A stretch of 13,281 bases of DNA from an uncultured Ignavibacteriota bacterium (GCA_937959065.1 CALGOI010000269.1:1-13281), one strand, 5' to 3'; shown: positions 1-6,816, counted from the first letter of the stretch. Numbers and translations are program-made. Notes: a model not told the origin generated them from the letters alone.

Positions 1-256
1 TTCCTTAAAAACTTAAAATTAAATCAATTTGCTTATAAATACTTTTTATTAAAAAAGTAATTTTAATATCATTTATTAAATATTAAAAAAAAAAAAAAAA
101 AAGTGGGTCAGTGACCCACTCAAAAATTAATCATTAAATCTTATAAAATTATGCAAACTTAATATCAAAAACAAGCTAATTGTAATATAACGGAACAATA
201 CAGAATTTGAATAGTTTCAATAATAACTTTGGATAAGGAAGCATAGCTATGGAATT
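1..256. other. AT-rich non-coding left end
   Basis: I see no plausible gene here. The stretch is very AT-rich and contains an 18-base A run (85-102) followed by a perfect hairpin. From about 181 to 256 the sequence resembles the region just upstream of the intact secreted-protein gene (about 1102-1182): both contain a CGGAACAA block (190-197 and about 1115-1122), a TTGA(N)GTTT block, and a GCATA(N)CT block ending in ATTATG. This stretch is therefore probably the leader of the decayed upstream cassette copy. Confidence 0.6.
85..120 (-). terminator. Hairpin with long A/U tract, minus-strand terminator
   Basis: Bases 102-110 and 112-120 are perfect inverted repeats (AGTGGGTCA / TGACCCACT). On the minus strand the hairpin is followed by about 17 consecutive U, a canonical intrinsic terminator. 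On the plus strand no U tract follows. The nearest gene that would need a leftward terminator is not visible between here and 404. It may therefore stop antisense transcription, or serve as a weak plus-strand terminator for a gene left of the window. Structure is certain; direction of use is inferred. Confidence 0.5.
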
Positions 257-386
257 ATGCTAAATATTTGAAGATTATATATGCGGGTCACACTTTTTGA
301 ATTAGCGAAGTGGAATGAAGGGGATGCTAAAATAAGGATTTTTCTGAAACTCTACCTTAAAGGGCAGAGGCAGAAAATTAATTTAG
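257..386 (+). pseudogene. Remnant of small secreted-protein gene (paralogue of 1183-1650)
   Basis: This is a decayed copy of the gene at 1183-1650. The ATG at 257 matches the ATG at 1183 together with its upstream bases. After a few codons the sequence jumps to material matching 1531 onward, so about 330 bp are missing. An extra G near 331-333 shifts the frame relative to the intact copy, and restoring that frame meets a TGA where the intact copy has a Trp codon (TGG). The ancestral stop is still recognisable as TAG at 384-386, 18 bases before the next gene, against 16 in the intact cassette. An open frame from 281 reads E-G-D-A-K-I-R-I-F, echoing E-G-D-I-K-I-R-F-F of the paralogue, but then runs out of frame into the next gene, so it is not a real protein. 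Confidence 0.75.
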
Positions 387-404
387 AAAACAAAAGTAAA
401 AACA

Positions 405-956
405 ATGAAACGATTCAAAAATTATTTATTTCTACCGATGTTGATAGTGCTTTTTGCCGCGGCAAATTCGTACTCACAAGAAACAAAAGATGATGAAGGG
501 AATATCTTAAAAAACAATTCAGGTGTCCCGGTAATAAACACTAATGTTGATGATAAACCGGTTTACAAACAAAATGAAGAAAAGAAAATTGAGAGTAAAA
601 ACGAAACATTTGAGGTGAAAACTGAAAAGAAAGAAGATTATTCTGATAGGAAAAGAGAGGAAAAGAAAGAAGACTATTCTGATAGAAAAAGAGAGGAAAA
701 AAAAGAAGACATAGATGATGAAATGAGAAAAAAAGAAGAAGAGGAAGGAATTTTCCATGAAACAAAAACTGAAAACACCGAGAATGCCTGGGAAGTAAAG
801 AACAAGAAAAAGAAGCAGAAAAAAGTAAAAAAAGATTATAAAGGTGAAAGAGGCAAAAGTGAATCAAGAGGAAATAAAGACAAGAATAATGATTCACCAT
901 ATGATCATGATCAAGGAAGAGGTAATGATTGGAAAATTAACTATGACTATAAATAA
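405..956 (+). CDS. Secreted highly charged low-complexity protein (paralogue of 1667-2056)
   Basis: A 183-residue protein of unknown function. Residues 1-25 form a Sec signal peptide (basic MKRFK start, hydrophobic core, cleavage probably before Q25). The mature part is almost entirely K, R, E, D and N, with no hydrophobic core, so it is likely disordered or a charged helix. Residues 74-102 hold two 12-residue repeats beginning EKKEDYSDRKRE plus a partial third. A lysine-rich stretch follows (about 133-148), then a polar tail. It starts 18 bases after the remnant of its ancestral partner and ends just before a strong terminator. No Shine-Dalgarno is visible, unlike the paralogue, which has AGGAG. 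The signal peptide, the N-terminal Q-E-T-K-D-D-E pattern and the DDKP motif match the paralogue. Its function is unknown; expression may be reduced given loss of the upstream gene. Confidence 0.75.
   Translation: MKRFKNYLFLPMLIVLFAAANSYSQETKDDEGNILKNNSGVPVINTNVDDKPVYKQNEEKKIESKNETFEVKTEKKEDYSDRKREEKKEDYSDRKREEKKEDIDDEMRKKEEEEGIFHETKTENTENAWEVKNKKKKQKKVKKDYKGERGKSESRGNKDKNNDSPYDHDQGRGNDWKINYDYK
624..710 (+). repeat. In-frame 36-bp tandem repeat within a CDS
   Basis: Two 36-bp units (624-659 and 660-695) differ at only two bases, and a 15-base partial third unit follows (696-710). Each full unit encodes 12 residues (EKKEDYSDRKRE). Being a multiple of three, copy-number changes would keep the reading frame. 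The paralogue at 1667-2056 lacks this repeat, so it arose or expanded after duplication. Confidence 0.9.
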
Positions 957-971
957 TTCATAGAATATTAT

Positions 972-1008
972 AAAAAACCGCCCGGGAATTTATCCCGGGC
1001 TTTTTTTT
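972..1008 (+). terminator. Rho-independent terminator after the first charged protein
   Basis: GCCCGGGA (980-987) pairs perfectly with TCCCGGGC (993-1000) around a 5-base loop, followed by eight T (1001-1008). Six A precede the stem, so weak function on the other strand is possible. It closes the upstream cassette copy and separates it from the downstream copy. Confidence 0.9.
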
Positions 1009-1098
1009 GCTTAATCAATAGACTTTATGGATGTAAAATTACAGGTTTATTTGTTAGCATAAATCATAACAACATGAGATAATAAATTACTTTCTCAT

Positions 1099-1182
1099 TA
1101 TAATGTATAGTAAGCGGAACAAGATACTTTATTGATAAGTTTTAATTAATACCATGGATTGGTAAAGCATAACTCAGTTATT
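1099..1182 (+). promoter_or_regulatory. Conserved leader/promoter region of the intact cassette
   Basis: The stretch starts with TATAAT (1099-1104) and contains CGGAACAA (about 1115-1122), which is also present at the same relative place in front of the decayed copy (190-197). No convincing -35 element lies 17 bases upstream of TATAAT. Conservation between two otherwise divergent copies is the main argument that it is regulatory; the exact start site is not determined. Confidence 0.35.
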
Positions 1183-1650
1183 ATGAAAAACATCAAATTT
1201 TATCTTTCGGCAGTTTTTATAATCCTATCATCGACATTAAATGCTCAAACATTATGGAACATAGATGTATCAGATCATGAAGCTGCGAAATCATGGGATT
1301 ACAACGAGGGAATATACGTAAACATAAGGGATGGAGAAGCTGCAGGATTCAGCGGGATAAATTTCATACCTGAAGCGGGGTACGTCTTTTATATTGAAGA
1401 TGCTACAATACATGATTATCATGCAGTTTACAATGAACTGGTTGCAAAGTTCGGTAAAGAAGATTTTAATAAGGATTACATCGATCCATACATTAGTTAC
1501 TCACCAAAAAACATTTCAGCAAAAGTTCACGAAGACTCTATAAATGACGGCCATACTTTTGTATACCGGGAGTGGAGCGAAGGGGATATTAAAATAAGAT
1601 TTTTCTGGAATTCTGTCCGGTTTTGGGTAGAAGCAGTAAAAATCAGATAA
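1183..1650 (+). CDS. Small secreted protein of unknown function
   Basis: A 155-residue exported protein that I do not recognise. I chose the ATG at 1183 over the TTG at 1159 because it gives a clean signal peptide (MKNIKFYLS, hydrophobic core, cleavage after N-A, about residue 21-22) and because the ATG is conserved in the decayed copy at 257. The mature domain of about 133 residues is rich in aromatic residues (W, Y, F) and alternates hydrophobic and polar residues, suggesting a small alpha/beta or beta fold. It has no cysteine and no obvious catalytic motif. It ends in a W-S-E-G-D-I-K-I-R-F-F-W segment, the part still legible in the upstream remnant. It lies 16 bases before the acidic secreted protein, so the two are probably co-transcribed and may act together. 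Confidence 0.8.
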   Translation: MKNIKFYLSAVFIILSSTLNAQTLWNIDVSDHEAAKSWDYNEGIYVNIRDGEAAGFSGINFIPEAGYVFYIEDATIHDYHAVYNELVAKFGKEDFNKDYIDPYISYSPKNISAKVHEDSINDGHTFVYREWSEGDIKIRFFWNSVRFWVEAVKIR

Positions 1651-1653
1651 AAA

Positions 1654-1658
1654 AGGAG
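1654..1658 (+). promoter_or_regulatory. Shine-Dalgarno AGGAG before the acidic protein gene
   Basis: AGGAG lies 8 bases upstream of the ATG at 1667, within the 16-base gap between two co-directional genes. Almost no other start in this window has such a site, so this downstream gene appears to have its own efficient translation start. The equivalent position in the upstream copy (about 390-400) has lost it. Confidence 0.7.
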
Positions 1659-1666
1659 AATAAAGA

Positions 1667-2056
1667 ATGAAAGCGATTAGAATTTTGTTTTTTGTTTTTT
1701 GTAGCATGTTACTATTTACGGTAGTAAACGTCTATCCACAAGACACAAGGACGGATGAAAATTCAATTGAAAATACTGAAACAACGGGTGAACCAACAGT
1801 CCCTACAGATGACAAACCTATAGAAAGTGAAGAAAATCAAAATACATCAACAGAAGTAGAGACAAAGATTGAAACAAGAATAGAAGAAGAACGTGAGGAA
1901 GAAGATAAGAGAAAGGAAGAAGAAGTTAATCCCACCGAAGAAAATGAAGAAAAAACAGAGACAGAAGAAGATGCTTTAAAGAATAAGATAGATAAGGAGC
2001 GAGAAAAAATAAAAGAAGACCGTGAGAATCCCGACTCTCCTAACTATCAAAAATGA
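1667..2056 (+). CDS. Secreted Glu-rich acidic low-complexity protein
   Basis: A 129-residue protein with a signal peptide (residues 1 to about 24, ending near V-Y-P-Q). The mature chain is dominated by glutamate, with Thr, Lys and Arg, and has no hydrophobic core or cysteine. Residues about 60-118 look like a continuous charged helix or disordered tail. It is the paralogue of 405-956 (same Q-D-T-R-T-D-E start, DDKP motif, terminal DSP motif). It is clearly more acidic than its relative, which carries a lysine-rich stretch instead. It is co-directional with, and probably translated from the same transcript as, the small secreted protein upstream. A binding or spacer role outside the inner membrane is possible, but no function can be assigned. 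Confidence 0.8.
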   Translation: MKAIRILFFVFCSMLLFTVVNVYPQDTRTDENSIENTETTGEPTVPTDDKPIESEENQNTSTEVETKIETRIEEEREEEDKRKEEEVNPTEENEEKTETEEDALKNKIDKEREKIKEDRENPDSPNYQK

Positions 2057-2073
2057 GGACTAATTATAAATTT

Positions 2074-2109
2074 AAAAAGCCCATTGGTCATTACACCTTT
2101 GGGCTTTTT
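2074..2109. terminator. Bidirectional terminator between convergent genes
   Basis: AAAAAGCCCA (2074-2083) pairs perfectly with TGGGCTTTTT (2100-2109) around a 16-base loop. The A and T flanks provide a U tract in both directions, so it can end both the acidic protein transcript (+) and the helix-repeat protein transcript (-). Confidence 0.85.
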
Positions 2110-2131
2110 AATGTCAACAAATTAAAAAATC

Positions 2132-2692
2132 TTAACTCTTAACGGAGTCTATTACCTGCTTAGCTCCGTCCACACCTGAAGATAATGTATTTTTAACCGA
2201 GTCGAATGCTTCAGTACCAATCTCTTTCGCTGCATCTATTGCCGCGAGTACAGCAGATTTAGTTGCTTCCGCAGTATTACCACCAACTGAGCTGACAGCA
2301 TCGACCGAGCCTTTAACCGATTCAAGTGCGGTCTCCCCGATATCAACTCCAAGCTCCTTAGCGCTGTGAATTGCCTGACCGACTGCACCACGAACAGCTT
2401 CATCCTGTGAACCACCTGATTCCATAACACCTTCAACAGTACCCTTAACGACACCTTTAACCGATTTAATGACAGAGGAACCTATCTCCGCTACGCCGGA
2501 TAATGCTCCTTGCACTATTGATGCGGGAAGCTTAATTCCTTCTTTGATCAAACCGGAGGTTTCTTTGATAGTGTTGACAGTTACTTTTTTTACTACTTCG
2601 ACGACTGTACCGGTAATATCTGACGCTCCTTTGAGACTGGACGTTACAGCACCTTTGACGCCGTTTACAAGACGGGAAATTAGTGAAAACAT
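2132..2692 (-). CDS. Amphipathic alpha-helical repeat protein (LEA/apolipoprotein-like)
   Basis: A 186-residue protein without signal peptide or membrane segment, so probably cytoplasmic. The composition is extreme: rich in A, V, G, S, K and E, with no Cys, Trp or Tyr and only two Phe. Residues 98-130 and 142-174 are two copies of a helical repeat (pattern E-A-x-x-x-A-V-x-x-A-I-x-x-A-K-E-[LI]-G, then E-S-V-K or D-S-V-K). A looser copy precedes them around 65-90 (S-V-K-G-V-V-K-G-T-V-E-G-V). Such patterns resemble LEA or apolipoprotein-like amphipathic helices, which bind lipid surfaces or protect proteins in stress. This is an inference from composition only. Its base composition appears more GC-rich than the neighbouring genes, as expected from the Ala/Gly content. 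It is probably a single gene, ended by the shared terminator at 2074-2109. Confidence 0.75.
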   Translation of the reverse strand: MFSLISRLVNGVKGAVTSSLKGASDITGTVVEVVKKVTVNTIKETSGLIKEGIKLPASIVQGALSGVAEIGSSVIKSVKGVVKGTVEGVMESGGSQDEAVRGAVGQAIHSAKELGVDIGETALESVKGSVDAVSSVGGNTAEATKSAVLAAIDAAKEIGTEAFDSVKNTLSSGVDGAKQVIDSVKS

Positions 2693-2791
2693 GATTATCT
2701 GTGATTTAGTTTATAAGATGTGTTATAATATAAATTTAGCTAAAATCACAGACAAAGGCAAATTTTCAATGAAAAAACAGCTATTTAGAGC

Positions 2792-3343
2792 TTATTTGAT
2801 ACCGATCGTCATACTAAACTCTCCTGTCCAGGCATCTCCTGACATCTGATTTTCATTAATAATAAGTTTCCATGTGCCGGTTTCATTAAGGTCATAAGAA
2901 ATAGTCGGACCAAAAGGACCATCAGCTTCTCCGGAAGGAGAAAATATTTGTGAGAAACGGATATTATTTTGTTTTTTACCAGCTTCGCTAATAGCCTCAA
3001 CACTGCCTGTAAGTTTTTGTCCTTTAGAAACATCCATAAGGTATGTAACGCCGTCAAAGCCGTCTATCTTTCCTTTAATGAGGACTTCAGTAGCCCCCAC
3101 AGGAAAATTTATTTTATATCCTTCCGGTGTTTTCTCAGTAAGAGGTTTGTCTTTTGGCGGAGTTTCGGTGTTTTCTTCTTTAGCATCCTGGCTTTCGGAA
3201 TTAGTTGTATTATGTTTTTCATCCGCAGGAGTCTGATACCTGGCTGTGTCATCCATTTTAGAATTTGGATCGTCATTTTTGTCACCGCAGGAAGTGAGGA
3301 AAATCAAAAAGGAGTATATAAAAACAAATAGTGTATTTTTCAT
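2792..3343 (-). CDS. Lipoprotein with C-terminal PPC-like beta-sandwich domain
   Basis: A 183-residue lipoprotein. The signal peptide ends in the lipobox L-T-S-C with Cys19 as the lipidated residue, followed by acidic GDKNDD. Residues about 25-75 are a polar linker rich in E, K, T, N and P. Residues about 80-183 look like a beta-sandwich related to bacterial pre-peptidase C-terminal (PPC) domains. Features supporting this are the G-x-Y-L-x-D-V-x-x-G-Q-x-L segment, a later F-S-P-S-G, a G-T-W-K-L-I-I strand, and an ending like the family pattern for tyr-x-L-x-I-x-I. Such domains occur in adhesins, protease partners and envelope proteins; a specific ligand cannot be named. It is divergent from the BNR-repeat T9SS protein, sharing a 116-base promoter region. 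No clear terminator was seen after its stop at 2792. Confidence 0.7.
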   Translation of the reverse strand: MKNTLFVFIYSFLIFLTSCGDKNDDPNSKMDDTARYQTPADEKHNTTNSESQDAKEENTETPPKDKPLTEKTPEGYKINFPVGATEVLIKGKIDGFDGVTYLMDVSKGQKLTGSVEAISEAGKKQNNIRFSQIFSPSGEADGPFGPTISYDLNETGTWKLIINENQMSGDAWTGEFSMTIGIK

Positions 3344-3407
3344 AAAATATTTTATTTTTTATAAAGATAAACATTAAGATTTAAATAATCGTTAAATAAA
3401 TAGCACT

Positions 3408-3437
3408 TTTGATTTTTTAAGAAATTATATACATTTA
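3408..3437 (+). promoter_or_regulatory. Candidate Bacteroidota-type promoter
   Basis: TTTG (3408-3411), an 18-base spacer, then TACATTTA (3430-3437), a 5-of-6 match to the defined bases of the -7 consensus TAnnTTTG known for Bacteroidota primary sigma factor. A start site would fall near 3444, giving a short leader to the ATG at 3460. In so AT-rich a stretch a chance match is quite possible. Confidence 0.35.
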
Positions 3438-3459
3438 AGTTACATACTACAGGGTTGAA

Positions 3460-5511
3460 ATGAAAACGAAAATTCTTACAATATTAATAATAATATTAAC
3501 TCCAATTTGTTCAAAAGGACAATGGGTAGATGTCACAAGTGGCATGGTTTCAATACAAGCTACTAATGTATATAGTGACGGATTAAACTACGTATTTGCG
3601 ACAAGTCACAAAGGTGTTTACCGTTCATTAACACTCGGGAAAAAATGGGACAAATTGCCTTTGAATGACAGCTTGAGTTACAAATGTATTTTAGCTCAGA
3701 ACAACCATATACTTGCCGGTGGTAATGGGTTGTACTATTCAAGCGACTACGGTCAAACATTTATAACACGTATTAACCGAAACAGAAATATAAATTCCAT
3801 GACTTTTACGGCAAATATTTTATTAGTAGCCAGAAGTGGGGCAATAATACGTTCAACTGATTTTGGAGTAAGCTGGATTGATACGGTTTCATTTAATGAA
3901 GGACCTGTAATAAAACTTTTAAGCCGTAATAATATTATAGTTGCCGGTTTAGAGGAATCACAATTCTGGGGTGACGGTGGTATTTATGTTTCCACAAATT
4001 CTGGAAACTCGTGGCATTTATCCAATCTAGAGCCATTTGACTGTAATAATATATGCTCAACTGGGAATTACTTATTCACAACAAATGGAACCAAAGTCTA
4101 CCGTTCATCGGATAACGGATTTAATTGGATAGAGATAACTCATCTTCCTACTACTAGCATTAATTCTATTAATACCAATAACAATGACTTATATATTACA
4201 GATTTTGGAAGTTTGGAAAGTGTTTTATACAAATCAACAGATGATGGTGTTAACTGGTTTGAAGTAACTGATGCAGGGAATGTTCTTATTAATTCGATGA
4301 CAAGAGTTGGCAGTAGAATTTTTGCAGGTACCGCACACGGTGGAATTTATCACTCAGACGATAACGGCAATTCCTGGGGTCATTATCTGGCGAGTGATGA
4401 AGCGGTAACTGATATTAAAAGGATCGGCACCAGGTTAATTGCAGGAGTACAATTCAAAGGAATGTATTACTCACTCGATTCAGGTGAGACCTGGATACAG
4501 ACAAAAATGCGCGACGGTTCACCATTAAGAATAGCATCTTTAGATTCTCTCTTATTTGCAGGATTTGTTAATGAATATACTGACACCGGAGGAGTTTACA
4601 AATCAACTGACATAGGTAACAGCTGGACAATTACAGGATTGCGTGGCAGGACAGTTGGAAGTATATATACTGTCAATAATGCCATTCTTGCCGGTGAGTT
4701 TTCTACTGGAATAAGAAGATCCGATGACTATGGGAATACATGGGCAGGTCCTTTTGCAGTAAATTATACACCTCACAGTTTTGTTGAGCATAATGGCAAG
4801 ATATTTGCCGGTTTACAAACAATCGGTATCTACTTTTCAAGTAATTTTGGTCACTCATGGTTACCGACAACATTTACAAATTCATCAGTAAAATATTTAG
4901 CTTCAAATTCCACACATATTTTTGCTGCTACCAGTATATCACCCGGGTTATATTATTCAACCGACAATGGCAGCACGTGGGAACCAAGAAATTTTCCATA
5001 TGGCAGCATACGTTTGATGTATACAACCGAGAGTTATTTATTTGCAGGTGTCAACAACGGGGTGCTAATGTCAACCGATAACGGCATAAGCTGGAGGTAC
5101 AAGAATGACGGGTTTGAAACAACAAATTTATATATCAACAGCTTTGAGGAATTTGGCAATGATATCTTTGTAGCAACTTTAAACGGAATTTACAAATCAC
5201 CTACGAATTATCTAACAAATACTTCACATATCAGCACTGAAGTTCCATCCACATTCAAGTTATACCAAAACTATCCTAACCCTTTTAATCCGTCCACCAA
5301 AATAAAATTCGACATTTCTGAACCTGTTTATTCAAGCCTAGTTATTTACGACATACTCGGCAAGGAAGTGAGTGTTTTATTGGACAAAAAGCTTGATGCC
5401 GGTACTTATTCCATCGAATTTGATGCGAGAGGGTTACCTTCCGGTATATATTTTTACAGACTTACGTCGGGTGATTATTCGGAAGTAAAGAGAATGACAC
5501 TGTTAAAGTAG
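3460..5511 (+). CDS. BNR/YCF48-like repeat protein with T9SS type A sorting domain
   Basis: A 683-residue exported protein. Residues 1-20 form a signal peptide (MKTKILTILI..., cleavage near S-K-G before Q21); the Cys inside it is not in a proper lipobox. The body (about 21-590) contains about 13 Asp-box/BNR repeats of the form S-T-D-x-G-x-S-W, for example STDFGVSW, STDDGVNW, SDDNGNSW, STDIGNSW and STDNGISW, spaced about 40-45 residues apart. This is typical of sortilin/YCF48-type beta-propellers. Residues about 592-683 are a T9SS type A sorting domain with YPNPFNPS (605-612), D-I-L-G-K-E-V, L-P-S-G-I-Y-F-Y and a closing K-R-M-T-L-L-K. It should pass the outer membrane through the type IX system and be released or anchored to the surface; no T9SS machinery is encoded here. 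Asp-box propellers often bind glycans or proteins, but the catalytic residues of sialidases cannot be claimed. The stop is only 9 bases from the converging protease gene and no terminator hairpin lies between. Confidence 0.85.
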   Translation: MKTKILTILIIILTPICSKGQWVDVTSGMVSIQATNVYSDGLNYVFATSHKGVYRSLTLGKKWDKLPLNDSLSYKCILAQNNHILAGGNGLYYSSDYGQTFITRINRNRNINSMTFTANILLVARSGAIIRSTDFGVSWIDTVSFNEGPVIKLLSRNNIIVAGLEESQFWGDGGIYVSTNSGNSWHLSNLEPFDCNNICSTGNYLFTTNGTKVYRSSDNGFNWIEITHLPTTSINSINTNNNDLYITDFGSLESVLYKSTDDGVNWFEVTDAGNVLINSMTRVGSRIFAGTAHGGIYHSDDNGNSWGHYLASDEAVTDIKRIGTRLIAGVQFKGMYYSLDSGETWIQTKMRDGSPLRIASLDSLLFAGFVNEYTDTGGVYKSTDIGNSWTITGLRGRTVGSIYTVNNAILAGEFSTGIRRSDDYGNTWAGPFAVNYTPHSFVEHNGKIFAGLQTIGIYFSSNFGHSWLPTTFTNSSVKYLASNSTHIFAATSISPGLYYSTDNGSTWEPRNFPYGSIRLMYTTESYLFAGVNNGVLMSTDNGISWRYKNDGFETTNLYINSFEEFGNDIFVATLNGIYKSPTNYLTNTSHISTEVPSTFKLYQNYPNPFNPSTKIKFDISEPVYSSLVIYDILGKEVSVLLDKKLDAGTYSIEFDARGLPSGIYFYRLTSGDYSEVKRMTLLK

Positions 5512-5520
5512 AAATTCAAG

Positions 5521-6816
5521 TTATTTTTTAAAGTCAATGAACATTGTTTCGAAATTGATTGTATATGACCTGTATTGCCATATATAATCCCTACCGAGAT
5601 TCCCAAAATACTTAGATTCTCTGCCTTCAATTGACTCTGATATTAAGTCAACATCTTCAAGGGTGTATGATACATTAGCAGTTTTGAGGTTAATATTATT
5701 AAGTTTGAATCCTTTGAAATACTTTGCACCTCCCGCACCCTCTACTTTAATTTCTTCAGGTTCATATTTACCATCTATTTCACTTTTATAAAAATTGTAA
5801 TATGGCTGATAAAGCATGGTTCTCTTCGCTCCTGTATCAAAGGCAAACGAAAGTGAATCTTTCCCTTTCAGCATTTCAATAATTGGACTAAATCCATTGA
5901 GAAGAAAATTATTATAAGCTTTTGTATCTGGATTTAAAGGAATAAACATTCCATCCTCAGATATCCTAATTTCACGCATATCCCTAATAATAGGAAAGCC
6001 AATAATAGCTTCTATACTTAAACCCATTGAAAAAGTAAGCGCTTCATCCGGAAAAACCAAGAAAACTACATTACGGAAAATCATATTACCGATTTTTACT
6101 TCCTCAGCATATCCTACTTCTGAATCAACTTTTGTACCGGTAACAGAATTCACTTTAAATGTTCCTTTAAGAATTTTAATTCCAACTTTCTTTGCGTAAG
6201 ATTTCATTACTACTGAGAAATTCGCACCAGTATCAAAAATGAATTCGCTTTCATCACCATTTATTTTAACATTAATAGTTTTTCCCGCAAAACTGCTTCC
6301 GAATTTAAGTTTTGTATCCCCTTTTATTTCTGCAATTTGAGGTGGTAAATCTTTTAGTATCTCCCATATAATACCTGTATTTAAATAATTCTCCTTTTCA
6401 TTTGGTTTTAGGTCATTACCAAATTTATTAAGGACAGTCTGAGTAATCTCCATTGCTTTTTTGTAATTCCTAAGATGTACATAATTGGTTATCATTACTG
6501 AATATATATCCTTTTTTAAAGAATCAGGGAAAGAATCACTAAAATTATTAATTAGAGAATCAGCAAATTCATTAGAGCGATTCGGTTTGTTGTTTATACT
6601 TTGATAAAGAGCTTCAAAATATAATATTTGCCAACTTTCAAGTCCTGGTCCTGATGCCTCAAGCATATTCCTGAATCGGAAGAATTCCTCATTGTCATAC
6701 AATGAATACAAAGTATTAAAGAAACTATCATCGTAGTTCCCGGCTATAGTATCTTCTGCAAAATTTGACACTACTAATAGCATTAATACAACAAGTAATT
6801 TTTTTAAACCATTCAT
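5521..6816 (-). CDS. Secreted two-lobed aspartic protease (retropepsin/pepsin-like)
   Basis: A 431-residue exported protein. The signal peptide is about residues 1-20. Residues about 30-155 are helical and TPR-like. A double aspartic protease unit follows. Lobe 1 carries F-D-T-G-A with catalytic Asp195 (DTGA 195-198) and a hydrophobic-Gly motif A-I-I-G-F-P-I around 270-276. Lobe 2 carries F-D-T-G-A with Asp327 (DTGA 327-330) and G-N-L-G-R-D-Y-I around 405-412. Each lobe therefore has the active-site motif and the later glycine motif expected of the fold, so the enzyme could be active as a monomer, unlike viral retropepsins, which dimerise. This arrangement fits the aspartyl protease families (PF13650/PF13975-like) found in Bacteroidota; no PDZ domain is present. 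It converges on the BNR protein gene with 9 bases between stops. The substrate is unknown. Confidence 0.85.
   Translation of the reverse strand: MNGLKKLLVVLMLLVVSNFAEDTIAGNYDDSFFNTLYSLYDNEEFFRFRNMLEASGPGLESWQILYFEALYQSINNKPNRSNEFADSLINNFSDSFPDSLKKDIYSVMITNYVHLRNYKKAMEITQTVLNKFGNDLKPNEKENYLNTGIIWEILKDLPPQIAEIKGDTKLKFGSSFAGKTINVKINGDESEFIFDTGANFSVVMKSYAKKVGIKILKGTFKVNSVTGTKVDSEVGYAEEVKIGNMIFRNVVFLVFPDEALTFSMGLSIEAIIGFPIIRDMREIRISEDGMFIPLNPDTKAYNNFLLNGFSPIIEMLKGKDSLSFAFDTGAKRTMLYQPYYNFYKSEIDGKYEPEEIKVEGAGGAKYFKGFKLNNINLKTANVSYTLEDVDLISESIEGRESKYFGNLGRDYIWQYRSYTINFETMFIDFKK

Larger units (their letters stand above)
181..2056 (+). repeat. Tandem duplication of a two-gene secreted-protein cassette
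   Basis: Unit A (about 181-956) and unit B (about 1102-2056) share the same order: conserved leader with CGGAACAA, small secreted-protein gene, a gap of 16-18 bases, then a charged secreted-protein gene. Shared DNA blocks in the first gene include GAAGGGGAT, TAAAATAAG and ATTTTTCTG at about 315-344 and 1579-1606. The charged proteins share a signal peptide ending near Y-x-Q, then Q(E/D)T(K/R), a DDKP motif about 30 residues later, and a DSP motif near the C-terminus. Unit A has lost roughly 330 bp of its first gene. Homology is read by eye from divergent copies; the duplication looks old. Confidence 0.75.

Noticed and set aside
281..493. 70-residue plus-strand open frame
   Set aside because: It matches the intact paralogue only over a short segment, then is out of frame and overlaps the true start at 405; treated as a pseudogene remnant.
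624..710. Possible CRISPR-like repeat array
   Set aside because: The repeats are contiguous, in frame and within a coding region, without spacers.
541..900. Minus-strand open frames opposite the charged-protein gene
   Set aside because: Their Phe/Leu/Ser-rich composition is simply the complement of the Lys/Glu-rich codons on the plus strand.
1159..1182. TTG start giving a longer small secreted protein
   Set aside because: The ATG at 1183 yields a standard signal peptide and is conserved in the decayed copy.
3460..3520. Lipobox in the BNR protein signal peptide (T-P-I-C)
   Set aside because: Ile just before the Cys does not fit a lipobox, and a T9SS tail indicates export beyond the periplasm.
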